A stretch of 64,000 bases of DNA from Flagellimonas pelagia. GTDB taxonomy: Bacteria; Bacteroidota; Bacteroidia; Flavobacteriales; Flavobacteriaceae. Location: contig NZ_QXFI01000033.1 in assembly GCF_003584135.1 (NCBI RefSeq), positions 408,113 through 472,112 on the forward strand, written 5' to 3'. The notes beneath the pieces were generated by a model. That model was not told the DNA's origin and searched no databases. It saw only the letters and a program-made list of their open reading frames with translations. Shown piece by piece: positions 53,306 to 62,999 of this stretch (position 1 is the stretch's first letter; each line of letters starts with the position of its first letter). The position numbers were made by a program, and so were the translations under genes.

Positions 53306-53872
53306 TTATTCTTCTTCTTTGGAAGCTTCTTCAGCAGCAGGAGCTTCAGCTGTTTCTTCAACTGGAGCCTCTTCGGCAGCTACCTCTGCAGTTTCCTCGG
53401 CAACTTCTTCCACTACTTCCTCAACAGGAGCGGCAGCAGCGATCCTTTTTTCGTTGGCTTCTTTCTCAGCTTCCAACGCTTTGGCCTTAGCATCAGCATC
53501 AGCTTTGCTCAAACCATCTTTTTTAGCTTGGATCTTGTTGGTTTTATCATCCAACCAAGCGTTGAATTTCTCTTCAACTTGCTCTTCGGTCAATGCTCCT
53601 TTACGAACACCCCCCAACAAGTGGTGCTTCAACAAAACTCCTTTGTAAGAAAGGATCGCCCTAGCGGTATCAGTTGGTTGTGCACCATTCTGCAACCATT
53701 TTACGGAACTATCTACATCCAAATCGATGGTAGCAGGATTGGTATTGGGGTTATAGGTTCCCAATTTTTCCAAAAATTTACCGTCTCTTTTTGATCTTGA
53801 ATCCGCGGCAACCACCCAATAAAATGGTTTACCTTTTTTACCGTGTCTCTGAAGTCTAATTCTAACTGGCAT
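53306..53872 (-). CDS. rpsP: Ribosomal protein S16 with long acidic tail
   Basis: The 188-residue protein starts [20 protein letters not shown], the S16 opening, and the core domain ends near residue 85. The remaining roughly 100 residues are a Lys/Ala-rich helix, then an Ala/Glu/Val/Pro tail (from about [19 protein letters not shown] to the end, in low-complexity repeats). E. coli S16 is about 82 residues; long tails are known in Bacteroidota. A strong promoter lies at 53979-54008. Confidence 0.95.
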   Translation of the reverse strand: MPVRIRLQRHGKKGKPFYWVVAADSRSKRDGKFLEKLGTYNPNTNPATIDLDVDSSVKWLQNGAQPTDTARAILSYKGVLLKHHLLGGVRKGALTEEQVEEKFNAWLDDKTNKIQAKKDGLSKADADAKAKALEAEKEANEKRIAAAAPVEEVVEEVAEETAEVAAEEAPVEETAEAPAAEEASKEEE

Positions 53873-53978
53873 ATCACATTAATTTGTAGGGTGCCCGACC
53901 CTGGTTATTAATTCTTTTATTTTTCAAAATGTCATTTCCGAGAAATCGGAAATCAATCGCTTGTCTGTTAAGCGGGTG

Positions 53979-54008
53979 CAAATATACTCCAAATCTTTTA
54001 ACCTACAA
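53979..54008 (-). promoter_or_regulatory. Promoter of rpsP-rimM
   Basis: On the minus strand a perfect -7 element TATATTTG (53979-53986) has a TTG exactly 19 nt upstream (54006-54008), matching the Bacteroidota consensus. The leader to the rpsP start (53872) is about 100 nt. Confidence 0.75.
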
Positions 54009-54116
54009 CTCCCTACTTGTTTTTTATTGGTTGATAAATCGTAAAAACTCTATTTTACCGAATAGGTCATCTTCCGTATTTTTATCCATTGCTTTTTTGA
54101 CCCATACCGATAACCT

Positions 54117-57100
54117 ATGTATTTGATTTTTGATACGGAAACCACCGGTTTGCCCAAACGTTGGGATGCCCCCATTACCGATACCGACAACTGGCCCCGT
54201 TGTGTTCAGATTGCTTGGCAATTGCACGACGAGCTTGGTAATTTGGTGGAGCACCAGGATTTCCTGATCAAGCCCGATGGATTCAACATTCCGTACGAAT
54301 CGGAGCAGATCCATGGTATTTCTACGGCACTGGCAGAGGAACAGGGCGTTCCTTTGGAAGAGGTTTTGGTCAAATTCAATGAGGCATTATCACGAACCAA
54401 ATTTGTGGTGGGTCAGAATGTGGACTTCGATGTCAACATTATGGGATGCGAGTTCCAAAGATATCAAGTAGAAAGCCCTTTGACCGCATTACCGGTTCTG
54501 GACACCTGTACCGAACATACCGCTGAACTTTGCAAGATTCCGGGTGGTCGTGGAGGTAAGTTCAAACTGCCCACCTTGACCGAACTCCATGAATTTCTCT
54601 TTGGAGAACCTTTTGCCGAGGCCCACAACGCTACCGCCGATGTAGAGGCCACCACCCGTTGTTTTCTGGAATTGGTCAGAAAAAGACAGTTTTCCACCAA
54701 CGAACTGGATGTGCAACCCGATTATTTTGAGCGATTCTCCGAGGCCAATCCACAGGAGATCGAACTCATCGGCCTGAAGCACATCAACCTAAAAGCGGCT
54801 TCCAAAAAAATTGCGGATGCCCTTTGGGCAAAAGATACAGGGGAAATTTCCGCAGAGGAAATCCAGGAGAACATCGAAACGCTGGAAGATGCCCCGTTTG
54901 CTCATTTGCATAACCATTCCCAGTTTTCGGTGCTCCAGTCCACCATCAATATTAAAGACTTGGTAAAGGCCACTGCCGATAATGGCATGCCCGCAGTTGC
55001 CCTTACCGACCATGCCAATATGATGGGTGCCTTTCACTTTGTGAAAGAAATCATGGCCCACAACAAAGGGGTAAAGGACCGCAACAAGGAACGCGAGGAA
55101 AAAGGGGAGGCACCCACGGAACAGGAAATTACCCCGATCGTGGGTTGTGAATTTTACGTTTGCGAGGACCATACCAATAAAAATGTAAAGGATTACGGTT
55201 ACCAGATAGTGTTGTTGGCCAAGAACAAAAAAGGCTATCACAACCTGGCCAAAATGTCTTCCATCGCTTATACGGATGGGTTCTACTACGTGCCTCGTAT
55301 CGATAAAAAAATCGTGGAGCAATACAAGGAAAATGTGATTGCCCTTACCGGAAACCTTTATGGCGAAGTGCCCAACAAAATATTGAACGTTGGCGAAAAG
55401 CAGGCCGAGGAAGCACTCTTGTGGTGGAAGGAACAATTTGGTGACGATCTGTATGTGGAGCTTATGCGTCACGGTCAGGAAGACGAAGACCGGGTAAACC
55501 AAGTACTGGTGCAACTGGCCAAGGATCATAACGTAAAAATAGTAGCCACCAACAATACCTATTATTGTGCGAAGGATGATGCCGAGGCCCATGACATTCT
55601 GCTTTGTGTGAAGGATGGCGAAAAACGCTCCACCCCTATTGGTCGTGGACGCGGGTACCGCTACGGTTTGCCCAATCAGGAATATTATTTCAAGTCTTCG
55701 GACGAGATGAAAGAAATTTTTAAGGATATTCCCGAGGCCATTTTGAATATCCACGAACTGGTGGACAAAGTGGAACCTTATGATCTGGCCAGCGATATCC
55801 TGCTTCCCAAATTCGACATTCCAGAGGAATTCAAAGTACAGGAAGATGAAGAAGATGGTGGTAAACGAGGAGAAAATGCTTACTTAAAACACATTACCTA
55901 TCAAGGTGCCGAAAGACGTTACGGTGAGATTTCACCTGAAATCAGCGAACGCATCGATTTTGAGTTAGAGACCATCAAAAACTCCGGATACCCAGGTTAT
56001 TTCTTGATTGTGGAAGACTTTATCCGCGAAGCCCGGAACATGGATGTTTCTGTTGGTCCGGGTAGGGGTTCCGCTGCAGGATCGGTGGTGGCCTATTGTT
56101 TGGGCATCACCAACATCGACCCGATGAAGTACGATCTCCTTTTTGAGCGTTTCCTGAATCCGGATAGGGTATCCATGCCCGATATCGATATCGACTTTGA
56201 CGACGAAGGTCGGGGTCGTGTGATGGAATACGTGATCAACAAGTATGGTTCCAATCAGGTGGCACAAATCATCACCTATGGCACCATGGCCGCCAAATCG
56301 TCCATTCGGGATACGGCTAGGGTTTTGGACCTGCCTTTGAGCGATGCGGATCGTATTGCCAAGTTGATCCCCAACATGTCCAAACTCAACAAGATTTTTG
56401 GGGCCGAAGAAGCCGAGTTGAAGAAAAAGTTCCGATCTGAGGAATTGGAAAAAGTCAACGAATTGTTGAACATTTCCGAAAGCGAGGATTTGGAAGGACA
56501 GACCGTGAACATGGCCCGTGTGTTGGAAGGTTCCCTTCGGAATACGGGCATCCATGCCTGTGGGGTCATCATCACACCCGATGATATTACCAACTTCGTA
56601 CCTGTTTCCACTGCCAAAGACTCCGACCTCTACGTAACGCAGTTCGATAACTCCGTGGTGGAAAGTGCCGGACTCCTCAAAATGGATTTCTTGGGATTGA
56701 AAACCTTGACCTTGATCAAGGATACGGTGAAAATCGTAAAAGCCAGGACAGGAGTTGAACTCATTCCCGATGATTTTCCGTTGGATGATGAGAAGACCTA
56801 TGAACTCTTTCAGCGAGGTGACACTGTAGGGATATTCCAATACGAATCCCCTGGGATGCAAAAACACATGAAAAACCTGAAACCTACGGTTTTTGATGAC
56901 CTTATCGCCATGAACGCCCTGTACAGACCAGGGCCCATGGAATACATCCCCAGTTTCATCGCCAGGAAACACGGTGATGAGGAGATTACCTATGACCTCC
57001 CCGACATGGAGGAATACCTGAAAGAAACCTATGGGATTACCGTCTACCAGGAGCAGGTGATGTTGCTCTCCCAAAAGTTGGCCGGGTTCTCCAAAGGTGA

Positions 57101-58502
57101 TGCCGACGTTTTGCGAAAGGCCATGGGGAAAAAGATATTTGCCCTGCTTCAAAAATTGAAACCCCAGTTTTTGGACGGTGGTGAAAAGAACGGTCACCCA
57201 AGGGATGTCTTGGAGAAAATCTGGAAGGATTGGGAAGCCTTTGCCTCTTATGCCTTCAACAAGAGCCACTCCACCTGTTATGCGTACATCGCCTACCAAA
57301 CGGCTTACTTAAAGGCCCACTACCCTGCCGAATATATGGCTGCGGTACTGTCCAACAACATGAACGACATTAAGCAGGTGACCTTCTTTATGGAAGAATG
57401 TAAGCGGATGGGACTACAGGTTTTGGGTCCTGATGTGAACGAATCCTACTATAAGTTTGCTGTAAACAAGGACAACGCCGTGCGTTTTGGGATGGGCGCC
57501 ATCAAGGGTGTGGGGCGTTCCGCCGTGGAAACCATTGTGGAAAACCGGAAAAAAGACGGGGCCTACCGTTCCATTTTCGATTTGGCCAAACGGGTGGACC
57601 TACGTTCCGCCAACAAAAAGGCATTTGAAAACCTTGCCTTGGCCGGTGGTTTCGATTCCTTTACGGATACACACCGTGCGCAATATTTTCACGATGAGGG
57701 TGACGGCATCACCTTTTTGGAAAAGGCCGTCAGGTATGGTTCCAAATATCAGGAAAACGAAAACTCTTCCCAAGTAAGCCTTTTTGGGGATGCTAGTGAA
57801 GTGCAAATACCCGAACCCATTGTTCCCCCTTGTGAGGAATGGGGGACCATGGAAAAACTGCGAAGGGAAAAAGAGGTAGTGGGCATCTACATTTCGGGGC
57901 ATCCTTTGGATGATTTCAAAAAAGAAATCACTGCCTTTTGCAATGCCGATGTTTCCGCTTTTTCCAATTTGGAAGGATTTGTGAATCGTGAGCTCTCCGT
58001 GGCAGGCGTCATTACCGATGTGCAGCATAGGGTATCAAAAAACGGAAAGGGCTGGGGACTCTTCACTTTGGAGGATTATAACGAGTCGTATGAGTTCCGG
58101 ATTTTTGGGGAGGAATACCTCAAATTCCGCCATTTTCTGATGATCAATTCCTTTGTCTACATCAAGGCCTTTGTGCGTGAGGGCTGGGTAAACCGGGATA
58201 CGGGGAAAAAAGGTGACCCGCGACTTCAGTTCAACGATTTTAAACAGCTACAGGATGTGATGGATGCGTTTGCCAAAAAGTTGACCATCAAACTGGATAT
58301 TGACCGATTACAGGAACAACGCATCAAGGCATTGAAAGATACCTTACGATTATACAAAGGTGAACACCCTCTCAATTTTGAGATCTACGAGATGGAAGAG
58401 GAAATCAAGCTCAAACTATCCAGCAGAAAACAAAAGGTAAAGATCAATAGCGAACTGTTATCCGAATTGGAGGCGCATGAAATTCATTATCAGCTTAATT
58501 GA
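54117..58502 (+). CDS. dnaE: DNA polymerase III alpha subunit with fused N-terminal proofreading exonuclease
   Basis: The 1461-residue protein has a DnaQ-type exonuclease domain at about 1-200: IFDTETTGLP (Asp6, Glu8), VGQNVDFDVNIMG and HNATADVEAT. Then come a PHP domain (from AHLHNHSQFSVL near 263, ALTDHANMMGAFHF), the polymerase core with the catalytic MPDIDIDFDDEGRGR near 688, a helix-hairpin-helix region, and an OB domain near 1290-1370. It is the replicative polymerase. Fusion puts polymerisation and 3'-5' proofreading in one chain. Two long open frames antisense to it are shadows. Confidence 0.96.
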   Translation: MYLIFDTETTGLPKRWDAPITDTDNWPRCVQIAWQLHDELGNLVEHQDFLIKPDGFNIPYESEQIHGISTALAEEQGVPLEEVLVKFNEALSRTKFVVGQNVDFDVNIMGCEFQRYQVESPLTALPVLDTCTEHTAELCKIPGGRGGKFKLPTLTELHEFLFGEPFAEAHNATADVEATTRCFLELVRKRQFSTNELDVQPDYFERFSEANPQEIELIGLKHINLKAASKKIADALWAKDTGEISAEEIQENIETLEDAPFAHLHNHSQFSVLQSTINIKDLVKATADNGMPAVALTDHANMMGAFHFVKEIMAHNKGVKDRNKEREEKGEAPTEQEITPIVGCEFYVCEDHTNKNVKDYGYQIVLLAKNKKGYHNLAKMSSIAYTDGFYYVPRIDKKIVEQYKENVIALTGNLYGEVPNKILNVGEKQAEEALLWWKEQFGDDLYVELMRHGQEDEDRVNQVLVQLAKDHNVKIVATNNTYYCAKDDAEAHDILLCVKDGEKRSTPIGRGRGYRYGLPNQEYYFKSSDEMKEIFKDIPEAILNIHELVDKVEPYDLASDILLPKFDIPEEFKVQEDEEDGGKRGENAYLKHITYQGAERRYGEISPEISERIDFELETIKNSGYPGYFLIVEDFIREARNMDVSVGPGRGSAAGSVVAYCLGITNIDPMKYDLLFERFLNPDRVSMPDIDIDFDDEGRGRVMEYVINKYGSNQVAQIITYGTMAAKSSIRDTARVLDLPLSDADRIAKLIPNMSKLNKIFGAEEAELKKKFRSEELEKVNELLNISESEDLEGQTVNMARVLEGSLRNTGIHACGVIITPDDITNFVPVSTAKDSDLYVTQFDNSVVESAGLLKMDFLGLKTLTLIKDTVKIVKARTGVELIPDDFPLDDEKTYELFQRGDTVGIFQYESPGMQKHMKNLKPTVFDDLIAMNALYRPGPMEYIPSFIARKHGDEEITYDLPDMEEYLKETYGITVYQEQVMLLSQKLAGFSKGDADVLRKAMGKKIFALLQKLKPQFLDGGEKNGHPRDVLEKIWKDWEAFASYAFNKSHSTCYAYIAYQTAYLKAHYPAEYMAAVLSNNMNDIKQVTFFMEECKRMGLQVLGPDVNESYYKFAVNKDNAVRFGMGAIKGVGRSAVETIVENRKKDGAYRSIFDLAKRVDLRSANKKAFENLALAGGFDSFTDTHRAQYFHDEGDGITFLEKAVRYGSKYQENENSSQVSLFGDASEVQIPEPIVPPCEEWGTMEKLRREKEVVGIYISGHPLDDFKKEITAFCNADVSAFSNLEGFVNRELSVAGVITDVQHRVSKNGKGWGLFTLEDYNESYEFRIFGEEYLKFRHFLMINSFVYIKAFVREGWVNRDTGKKGDPRLQFNDFKQLQDVMDAFAKKLTIKLDIDRLQEQRIKALKDTLRLYKGEHPLNFEIYEMEEEIKLKLSSRKQKVKINSELLSELEAHEIHYQLN

Positions 58503-58574
58503 CCATAACAAATACAAATAGCACCATAATGAAAACGAATGCCCTCACCGTAAGGTACATGCACAATAATTGAC

Positions 58575-58582
58575 TAACTTTG
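58575..58582 (+). promoter_or_regulatory. -7 element of trxA
   Basis: TAACTTTG fits TAnnTTTG perfectly and lies 20 nt before the trxA start. I see no good TTG at the expected upstream distance. Confidence 0.5.
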
Positions 58583-58602
58583 CGTAACAAAAAATAAATA
58601 AA

Positions 58603-58920
58603 ATGGCACTAGAAATAACAGATGCAAGTTTTGACGAAGTGGTTTTGAAAAGTGACAAACCTGTTCTTGTCGATTTTTGGGCAGCTTGGTGCGGTCCATG
58701 TAGAATGGTAGGCCCGATCATTGAGGAAGTAAGTCAAGAATACGAGGGCAAAGCGGTTGTTGGTAAGGTGGATGTGGATTCACACCAACAGTTTGCGGCC
58801 AAGTACGGCGTTCGTAACATTCCTACCGTTCTTGTTTTCAAGGATGGTGAAGTGATCAACCGTCAGGTTGGGGTTTCTCCAAAGAAAGTCTACACAGACG
58901 CTATTGACGCGGCATTGTAA
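58603..58920 (+). CDS. trxA: Thioredoxin
   Basis: The 105-residue protein has the redox site in FWAAWCGPCRM (Cys30, Cys33), the buried Asp in VDFWA, and cis-Pro in RNIPTVLVFKDGE. It has the standard thioredoxin length with no signal peptide, so it works in the cytoplasm as a disulfide reductant. It is monocistronic between its own -7 element and a strong terminator. Confidence 0.97.
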   Translation: MALEITDASFDEVVLKSDKPVLVDFWAAWCGPCRMVGPIIEEVSQEYEGKAVVGKVDVDSHQQFAAKYGVRNIPTVLVFKDGEVINRQVGVSPKKVYTDAIDAAL

Positions 58921-58941
58921 AAGTGCCCACAATCATATTTT

Positions 58942-58975
58942 AAAAAAGGTTTGGCATTGGCCAAGCCTTTTTTAT
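58942..58975 (+). terminator. Rho-independent terminator after trxA
   Basis: A 14-bp stem (58942-58955 with 58960-58973, one G-T pair) closes an ATTG loop, then Ts. It ends 26 nt before the DUF58 gene. Confidence 0.85.
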
Positions 58976-59000
58976 TTTATCTTGTCGCAACAATCTGGGT

Positions 59001-59930
59001 ATGGACGTACGATCGGAATTACATAAGGCACAGCTCTTCAACCATCTGGAACTTTTGGCCAACCAGATCGTGGAGGGATTCATCAGTGGTATCCATAAAA
59101 GTCCTTTCCATGGTTTTTCCGCCGAGTTTGCCGAGCACAAAATTTACAATTCGGGCGAAAGTACCAAACACATCGACTGGAAACTCTATGCCAAATCAGA
59201 CCGACTATACACCAAACGGTATGAGGACGAGACCAACCTGAGGTGCCACATGATCTTGGACAATTCGGCTTCCATGTATTATCCGGAAGTGAAGAATCTT
59301 TCCCTGGACAACCTCAACAAAATTGGATATGGGGTGTTGTCCATTGCGGCCTTGATGCAAATCCTTAAAAAGCAACGGGATGCGGTGGGTCTGAGCATCT
59401 ATTCCGACACCTATGATTTTTATGCTTCGGAAAAGAACAGCGAAAGGCATTTTCAGATGTTGTATTCCAAGTTGAACGAGGTGGCAGCCACGAGAAATGG
59501 ATCACAATCGACAAAGACCTATACTTTTTTACACCAGATTGCCGAGAAAATCCACAGAAGGAGCATGATCTTCCTTTTTACGGACATGTTCCAAACCGAG
59601 ACCGAAGAGGAAAAACTGTTTGAGGCCCTGCGTCATTTGAAATACAATAAGCATGCTGTGGCCCTGTTCCATTTGATGGACCATGAGCATGAAATCAATT
59701 TTGATTTTGGTAGCGCCCCCAAGCGTTTTGTGGATGTGGAGACAGGGCAACATATTGATCTATATGCCGAATCCATCCAAAAAGCCTATTCCGAAAAAGT
59801 ACTGCATTATCAGCAAGCATTGAAGCTCAAATGTGCCCAGTACAAAATTAAATATGTAGAGGTGGATATACGGGGCGATTTTTCACAAGTATTGAATTCG
59901 TTCATGATCGAAAGGCAAAAATTTGTTTGA
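59001..59930 (+). CDS. DUF58 domain protein
   Basis: The 309-residue protein shows the DUF58 core: HGFSAEFAEHKIYNSGES, IDWKLYAKSDRLYTKRYEDE, LRCHMILDNSASMYYP (a VWA-like metal site region DNSAS) and VGLSIYSDT. The family is usually found beside MoxR ATPases; no MoxR gene is in the window. The N-terminal membrane helices of longer family members are absent. Confidence 0.9.
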   Translation: MDVRSELHKAQLFNHLELLANQIVEGFISGIHKSPFHGFSAEFAEHKIYNSGESTKHIDWKLYAKSDRLYTKRYEDETNLRCHMILDNSASMYYPEVKNLSLDNLNKIGYGVLSIAALMQILKKQRDAVGLSIYSDTYDFYASEKNSERHFQMLYSKLNEVAATRNGSQSTKTYTFLHQIAEKIHRRSMIFLFTDMFQTETEEEKLFEALRHLKYNKHAVALFHLMDHEHEINFDFGSAPKRFVDVETGQHIDLYAESIQKAYSEKVLHYQQALKLKCAQYKIKYVEVDIRGDFSQVLNSFMIERQKFV

Positions 59931-59950
59931 TCACATTTTTAAAAAAATGT

Positions 59951-59982
59951 TTTGTCGAATCCGAAATGAGAATGTATATTTG
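59951..59982 (+). promoter_or_regulatory. Promoter of tRNA-Asp
   Basis: TTTG (59951-59954) and a perfect -7 element TATATTTG (59975-59982) are 20 nt apart. The leader before the tRNA contains a small hairpin TCCGAC-CGTT-GTCGGA (about 60020-60035). Confidence 0.7.
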
Positions 59983-60057
59983 CACTCGCTTTAAAAAAGC
60001 AATCTGAACAAGATTTGAATCCGACCGTTGTCGGAGTCTTTAAAAGATAAAATCATT

Positions 60058-60131
60058 GGTCTGGTAGTTCAGTTGGTTAGAATACCTGCCTGTCACGCAG
60101 GGGGTCGCGGGTTCGAGTCCCGTCCAGACCG
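60058..60131 (+). tRNA. tRNA-Asp (anticodon GTC)
   Basis: Acceptor GGTCTGG pairs with CCAGACC, discriminator G. The anticodon arm CCTGC/GCAGG closes CTGTCAC, giving GTC. The T arm has GTTCGAGTC. CCA is not encoded. The sequence composition changes directly downstream, so it may mark an island border. Confidence 0.97.
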
Positions 60132-60133
60132 CA

Positions 60134-60161
60134 AAAAGCTCCGAGAAATCGGGGCTTTTTT
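60134..60161 (+). terminator. Terminator after tRNA-Asp
   Basis: AAAAGCTCCGA pairs with TCGGGGCTTTT (one T-G pair) around GAAA, followed by Ts. Confidence 0.85.
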
Positions 60162-60182
60162 GGTTTTATATGGTTTATTTTC

Positions 60183-60347
60183 AGTTAATTATATTTTAAT
60201 CTAAAAATCACATTCTCTATAGCGTGCTGCATTCGTGCTGCATTTTTGATTCTTTTTTACTTCTTTGCAGCATTTTACAAGGATTTATTTTGTGGATTAT
60301 AAAGCTGTGCTAAATGCATTTTAGATTTAAAAAGAAGAATCATTCGA
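60183..60347. other. AT-rich gap with direct repeat downstream of tRNA-Asp
   Basis: No gene is seen. GTGCTGCATT occurs twice, 11 nt apart (60224-60233 and 60235-60244), with a related TGCAGCATTT shortly after. Tandem short repeats of this kind near a tRNA can be integrase arm sites, but no integrase gene is in the window. Confidence 0.4.
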
Positions 60348-60494
60348 TTACGAGTAATAATTGTCAATTTCTTCCAAAATTTGATTAGATGTATATTCAT
60401 CAATAAGCGACACATCTAATTCCGAGGCAAAATTATATAAGAAGTACTTCAACTCCTGAATGGTTTCATTTCTTAACATATACCTATTATTCAT
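60348..60494 (-). CDS. Possible small protein, 48 residues
   Basis: Starting at the ATG that overlaps the stop of the broken lipoprotein gene (GATGAATAA), the frame encodes MNNRYMLRNETIQELKYFLY and then an acidic helical remainder ending EEIDNYYS. I do not recognise it. Coding is plausible because of the overlap, but length and the decayed neighbourhood argue for caution. A longer version of this frame starting at 60572 would overlap the lipoprotein frame. Confidence 0.3.
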   Translation of the reverse strand: MNNRYMLRNETIQELKYFLYNFASELDVSLIDEYTSNQILEEIDNYYS

Positions 60495-60747
60495 CTTTGG
60501 TTGTGACGACTTGGAGCCCGGCAACTTGATAGGTTTCCATAAAGGAAGTAATCTCAGCTTCAAAATTCTCAAAACTAATGGATTCTTCCTCTGTTACGGG
60601 TTCTTCTTCAGTTTCCTCGGCAATGTCATCCGTTCAGGTACCGGGCTTTTCTGTTTGGGTAGTTGAGGTTTCATTGGTTTCGGAACCTTTGCCTTTGCTG
60701 CAACTAAATAAAAAAATACAGCAGCATAAAAGCAGTCTTAATTTCAT
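60487..60747 (-). pseudogene. Broken lipoprotein gene, possibly a serine hydrolase remnant
   Basis: From the ATG at 60747 the frame gives a clean lipoprotein signal (MKLRLLLCCCIFLFSCSKGK) and continues to a TGA at 60634-60636. The same frame then resumes for 48 sense codons with coherent acidic sequence (ETEEEPVTEEESISFENFE) and ends at TAA (60487). Its last part, FMETYQVAGLQVVTTKDE, resembles the start of beta-lactamase-like serine hydrolase domains. The catalytic part is missing. Decay by a nonsense change plus truncation is the simplest reading. Confidence 0.55.
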
Positions 60748-60875
60748 GGATGTGTATTTAAAGCCTTCTCTACAGGAATTTAATCGATATTTTATAACAT
60801 CTTGTATATCTATGGTTTAATATACCATTTTAATTTTTATCTTACGATTCTTTTACCAACCTAACCATAAAATAA

Positions 60876-62999
60876 ATGAGAATACGATTATTCCCATCCA
60901 AATTTGTATTTAACTGCAACACTTTTTTAATTCTATTTTTTATTTGCACTTCAGGCCTAAAGTCGCAAATTTCCAATTCAGATTTCGTAACTACATGGAA
61001 GACAGATAACCAGGGAGGCACCAATAACACATCGGTACTTATTCCTACTACAGGTACAGGATATAATTATGATGTGGACTGGGATAATGATGGCACCTTT
61101 GACGACTTTGGGATTACAGGTGATGCCGCACATGATTATGGTACAACAGGCACGTACACTATTAGAATCCGTGGTAGTTTTCCAAGAATATATATTAAGG
61201 ATAATAATTCTGCTAAGGACAAAATTATTTCGGTTGAGCAATGGGGTGATATTCAATGGACATCTATGTCCGGTGCTTTTCAAGGAGCGGTAAATCTTGT
61301 TATAAATGCAACAGATATACCGGATTTGAGCAGTGTTAATGATATGAGTTTCATGTTTAGGGACGCCGCTTCTTTTAACCAAGATATTAGTAATTGGGAT
61401 GTGGGGAATGTTACCAATATGCAATACCTTTTCAGTAATGCGGTACGCTTCAATCAGCCTTTAGCAGATTGGAATGTGGAAAATGTAGTCAATATGAGGT
61501 ATATGTTTTCGAATGCTAGTTCCTTTAATCAGAATATTAATAATTGGAACGTAGCGAACGTAACCAACATGGAAGGCATGTTTGGTTTTGATGACCCTAC
61601 AGATCCTTTTGATTTAATTCAACCTGATGATATTGGGTTTAACCAGCCTTTAAATGATTGGAATGTTGGCCAGGTTACCAATATGAAAAAAATGTTCCTG
61701 GGTGCCATAAATTTCAACCTACCCCTTGGAGATTGGAACGTAAGCAATGTTACCAATATGGAGGAAATGTTTCGGGATGCCGATAGTTTTGACCAACCAC
61801 TGGATAGTTGGGATGTTGGTAATGTTACAAATATGAGATATATGTTCAGTGCTTCCCCGGGACCTGTATTTGGGGGAGGGCCGGATTACAACTTCAACCA
61901 GCCCTTAAATTCATGGAATGTTAGTTCAGTTGTTACTATGTACGGTATGTTCGCTTTTACCGATAAATTCGATCAACCATTGAACAACTGGGATGTAAGT
62001 AATGTGACCACACTGGCTTTTATGTTCCAAGAAGCAGATGCTTTTGACCAACCATTGAACGATTGGGATGTAAGTAGTGTAACGGATTTAGGAGGAATGT
62101 TTCAAGGTACTGCAAAATTCAATCAGCCTCTCCATGGATGGAATGTTGGAAATGTGACCTTGATGGATGGTTTGTTTGATAGAGCCGTTTCCTTTAACCA
62201 GTCACTGGAATCTTGGAACATTAGTTCAGTTACGGATATGTTAAATATATTTAATGGGATAAAGTTGTCTACGGACAATTACGACCGCACTTTGATCTCT
62301 TGGTCGACCCAGACTTTACAAGCTGGTGTTGAATTCAATGGAGGGAACAGTAATTATTGTGAGGGAGAGGCAGGAAGAGCAACCCTCATTAATATGTTTG
62401 GATGGAATATTATCGATGCCGGACTGGATTGTTCTGTTTTTACGTTGCCCTATAATAATTTTATTATTGAAACCATAAGTGAGACCTGTTCTGGCAGTAA
62501 CAATGCACAAATTATTGTGAATGTGTTGGAAAGTATGGATTATGTGGCCAATATAAATGATGAAAACTATTCTTTCACCTCTGAACTACTGATCGAGGAT
62601 TTAGCCCCAGGAGATTACTCTTTATGTATTAGTGTCCCATCTGAAGCCTACGAACAATGTTTTGCCCTCACTTTACAAGCAGGAACTGAATTGTCTGGAA
62701 AATCAAATGTTGAAGAAGGAAAGACAGCTGTTCAAATATCGCAGGGAACGGCTCCATACTCGGTTTTTGTTAATGGCAGTGAACTTTTAAAAACCCGATC
62801 AAAAGAATTTGTTTTAGATGCAGATGCTATGGATCTCATAGAAATAAAATCAAGTATTCCATGCGAAGGAACTTTTAGAATAGAAAATCCGTATTTGATA
62901 ACTCAAGTATATCCTAATCCTACCAAAGGTGCATTGAATATTGTGTTAGGGGAAAATAACGTTTCCTTAATTGAACTTTTTTCAAATCAGGGACTGTGA
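60876..62999 (+). CDS. BspA-like repeat surface protein, T9SS signal truncated by IS
   Basis: The 707-residue protein has an N-terminal hydrophobic signal region (residues about 10-30). A segment resembling a PKD-like fold follows (DVDWDNDGTFDDFG), then about twelve repeats of the BspA/DUF285 type, such as NVTNMRYMFSNA..FNQ..NW (about residues 145-480). Near the C-terminus, ITQVYPNPTKGALNIVLGEN starts a type IX sorting domain, but it ends after about 33 residues. The stop TGA is supplied by the end of the adjacent insertion sequence. The intact domain would be roughly twice as long, so secretion is probably lost. Confidence 0.88.
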   Translation: MRIRLFPSKFVFNCNTFLILFFICTSGLKSQISNSDFVTTWKTDNQGGTNNTSVLIPTTGTGYNYDVDWDNDGTFDDFGITGDAAHDYGTTGTYTIRIRGSFPRIYIKDNNSAKDKIISVEQWGDIQWTSMSGAFQGAVNLVINATDIPDLSSVNDMSFMFRDAASFNQDISNWDVGNVTNMQYLFSNAVRFNQPLADWNVENVVNMRYMFSNASSFNQNINNWNVANVTNMEGMFGFDDPTDPFDLIQPDDIGFNQPLNDWNVGQVTNMKKMFLGAINFNLPLGDWNVSNVTNMEEMFRDADSFDQPLDSWDVGNVTNMRYMFSASPGPVFGGGPDYNFNQPLNSWNVSSVVTMYGMFAFTDKFDQPLNNWDVSNVTTLAFMFQEADAFDQPLNDWDVSSVTDLGGMFQGTAKFNQPLHGWNVGNVTLMDGLFDRAVSFNQSLESWNISSVTDMLNIFNGIKLSTDNYDRTLISWSTQTLQAGVEFNGGNSNYCEGEAGRATLINMFGWNIIDAGLDCSVFTLPYNNFIIETISETCSGSNNAQIIVNVLESMDYVANINDENYSFTSELLIEDLAPGDYSLCISVPSEAYEQCFALTLQAGTELSGKSNVEEGKTAVQISQGTAPYSVFVNGSELLKTRSKEFVLDADAMDLIEIKSSIPCEGTFRIENPYLITQVYPNPTKGALNIVLGENNVSLIELFSNQGL

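Noticed and set aside
54789..57299. Two long antisense open frames (321 and 444 codons) inside dnaE
   Set aside because: dnaE carries all expected motifs across this stretch; the antisense frames follow from codon bias.
60578..60820. Plus-strand Ser-rich open frame of 80 codons
   Set aside because: It is the antisense shadow of the lipoprotein pseudogene, whose signal peptide reads cleanly on the minus strand.
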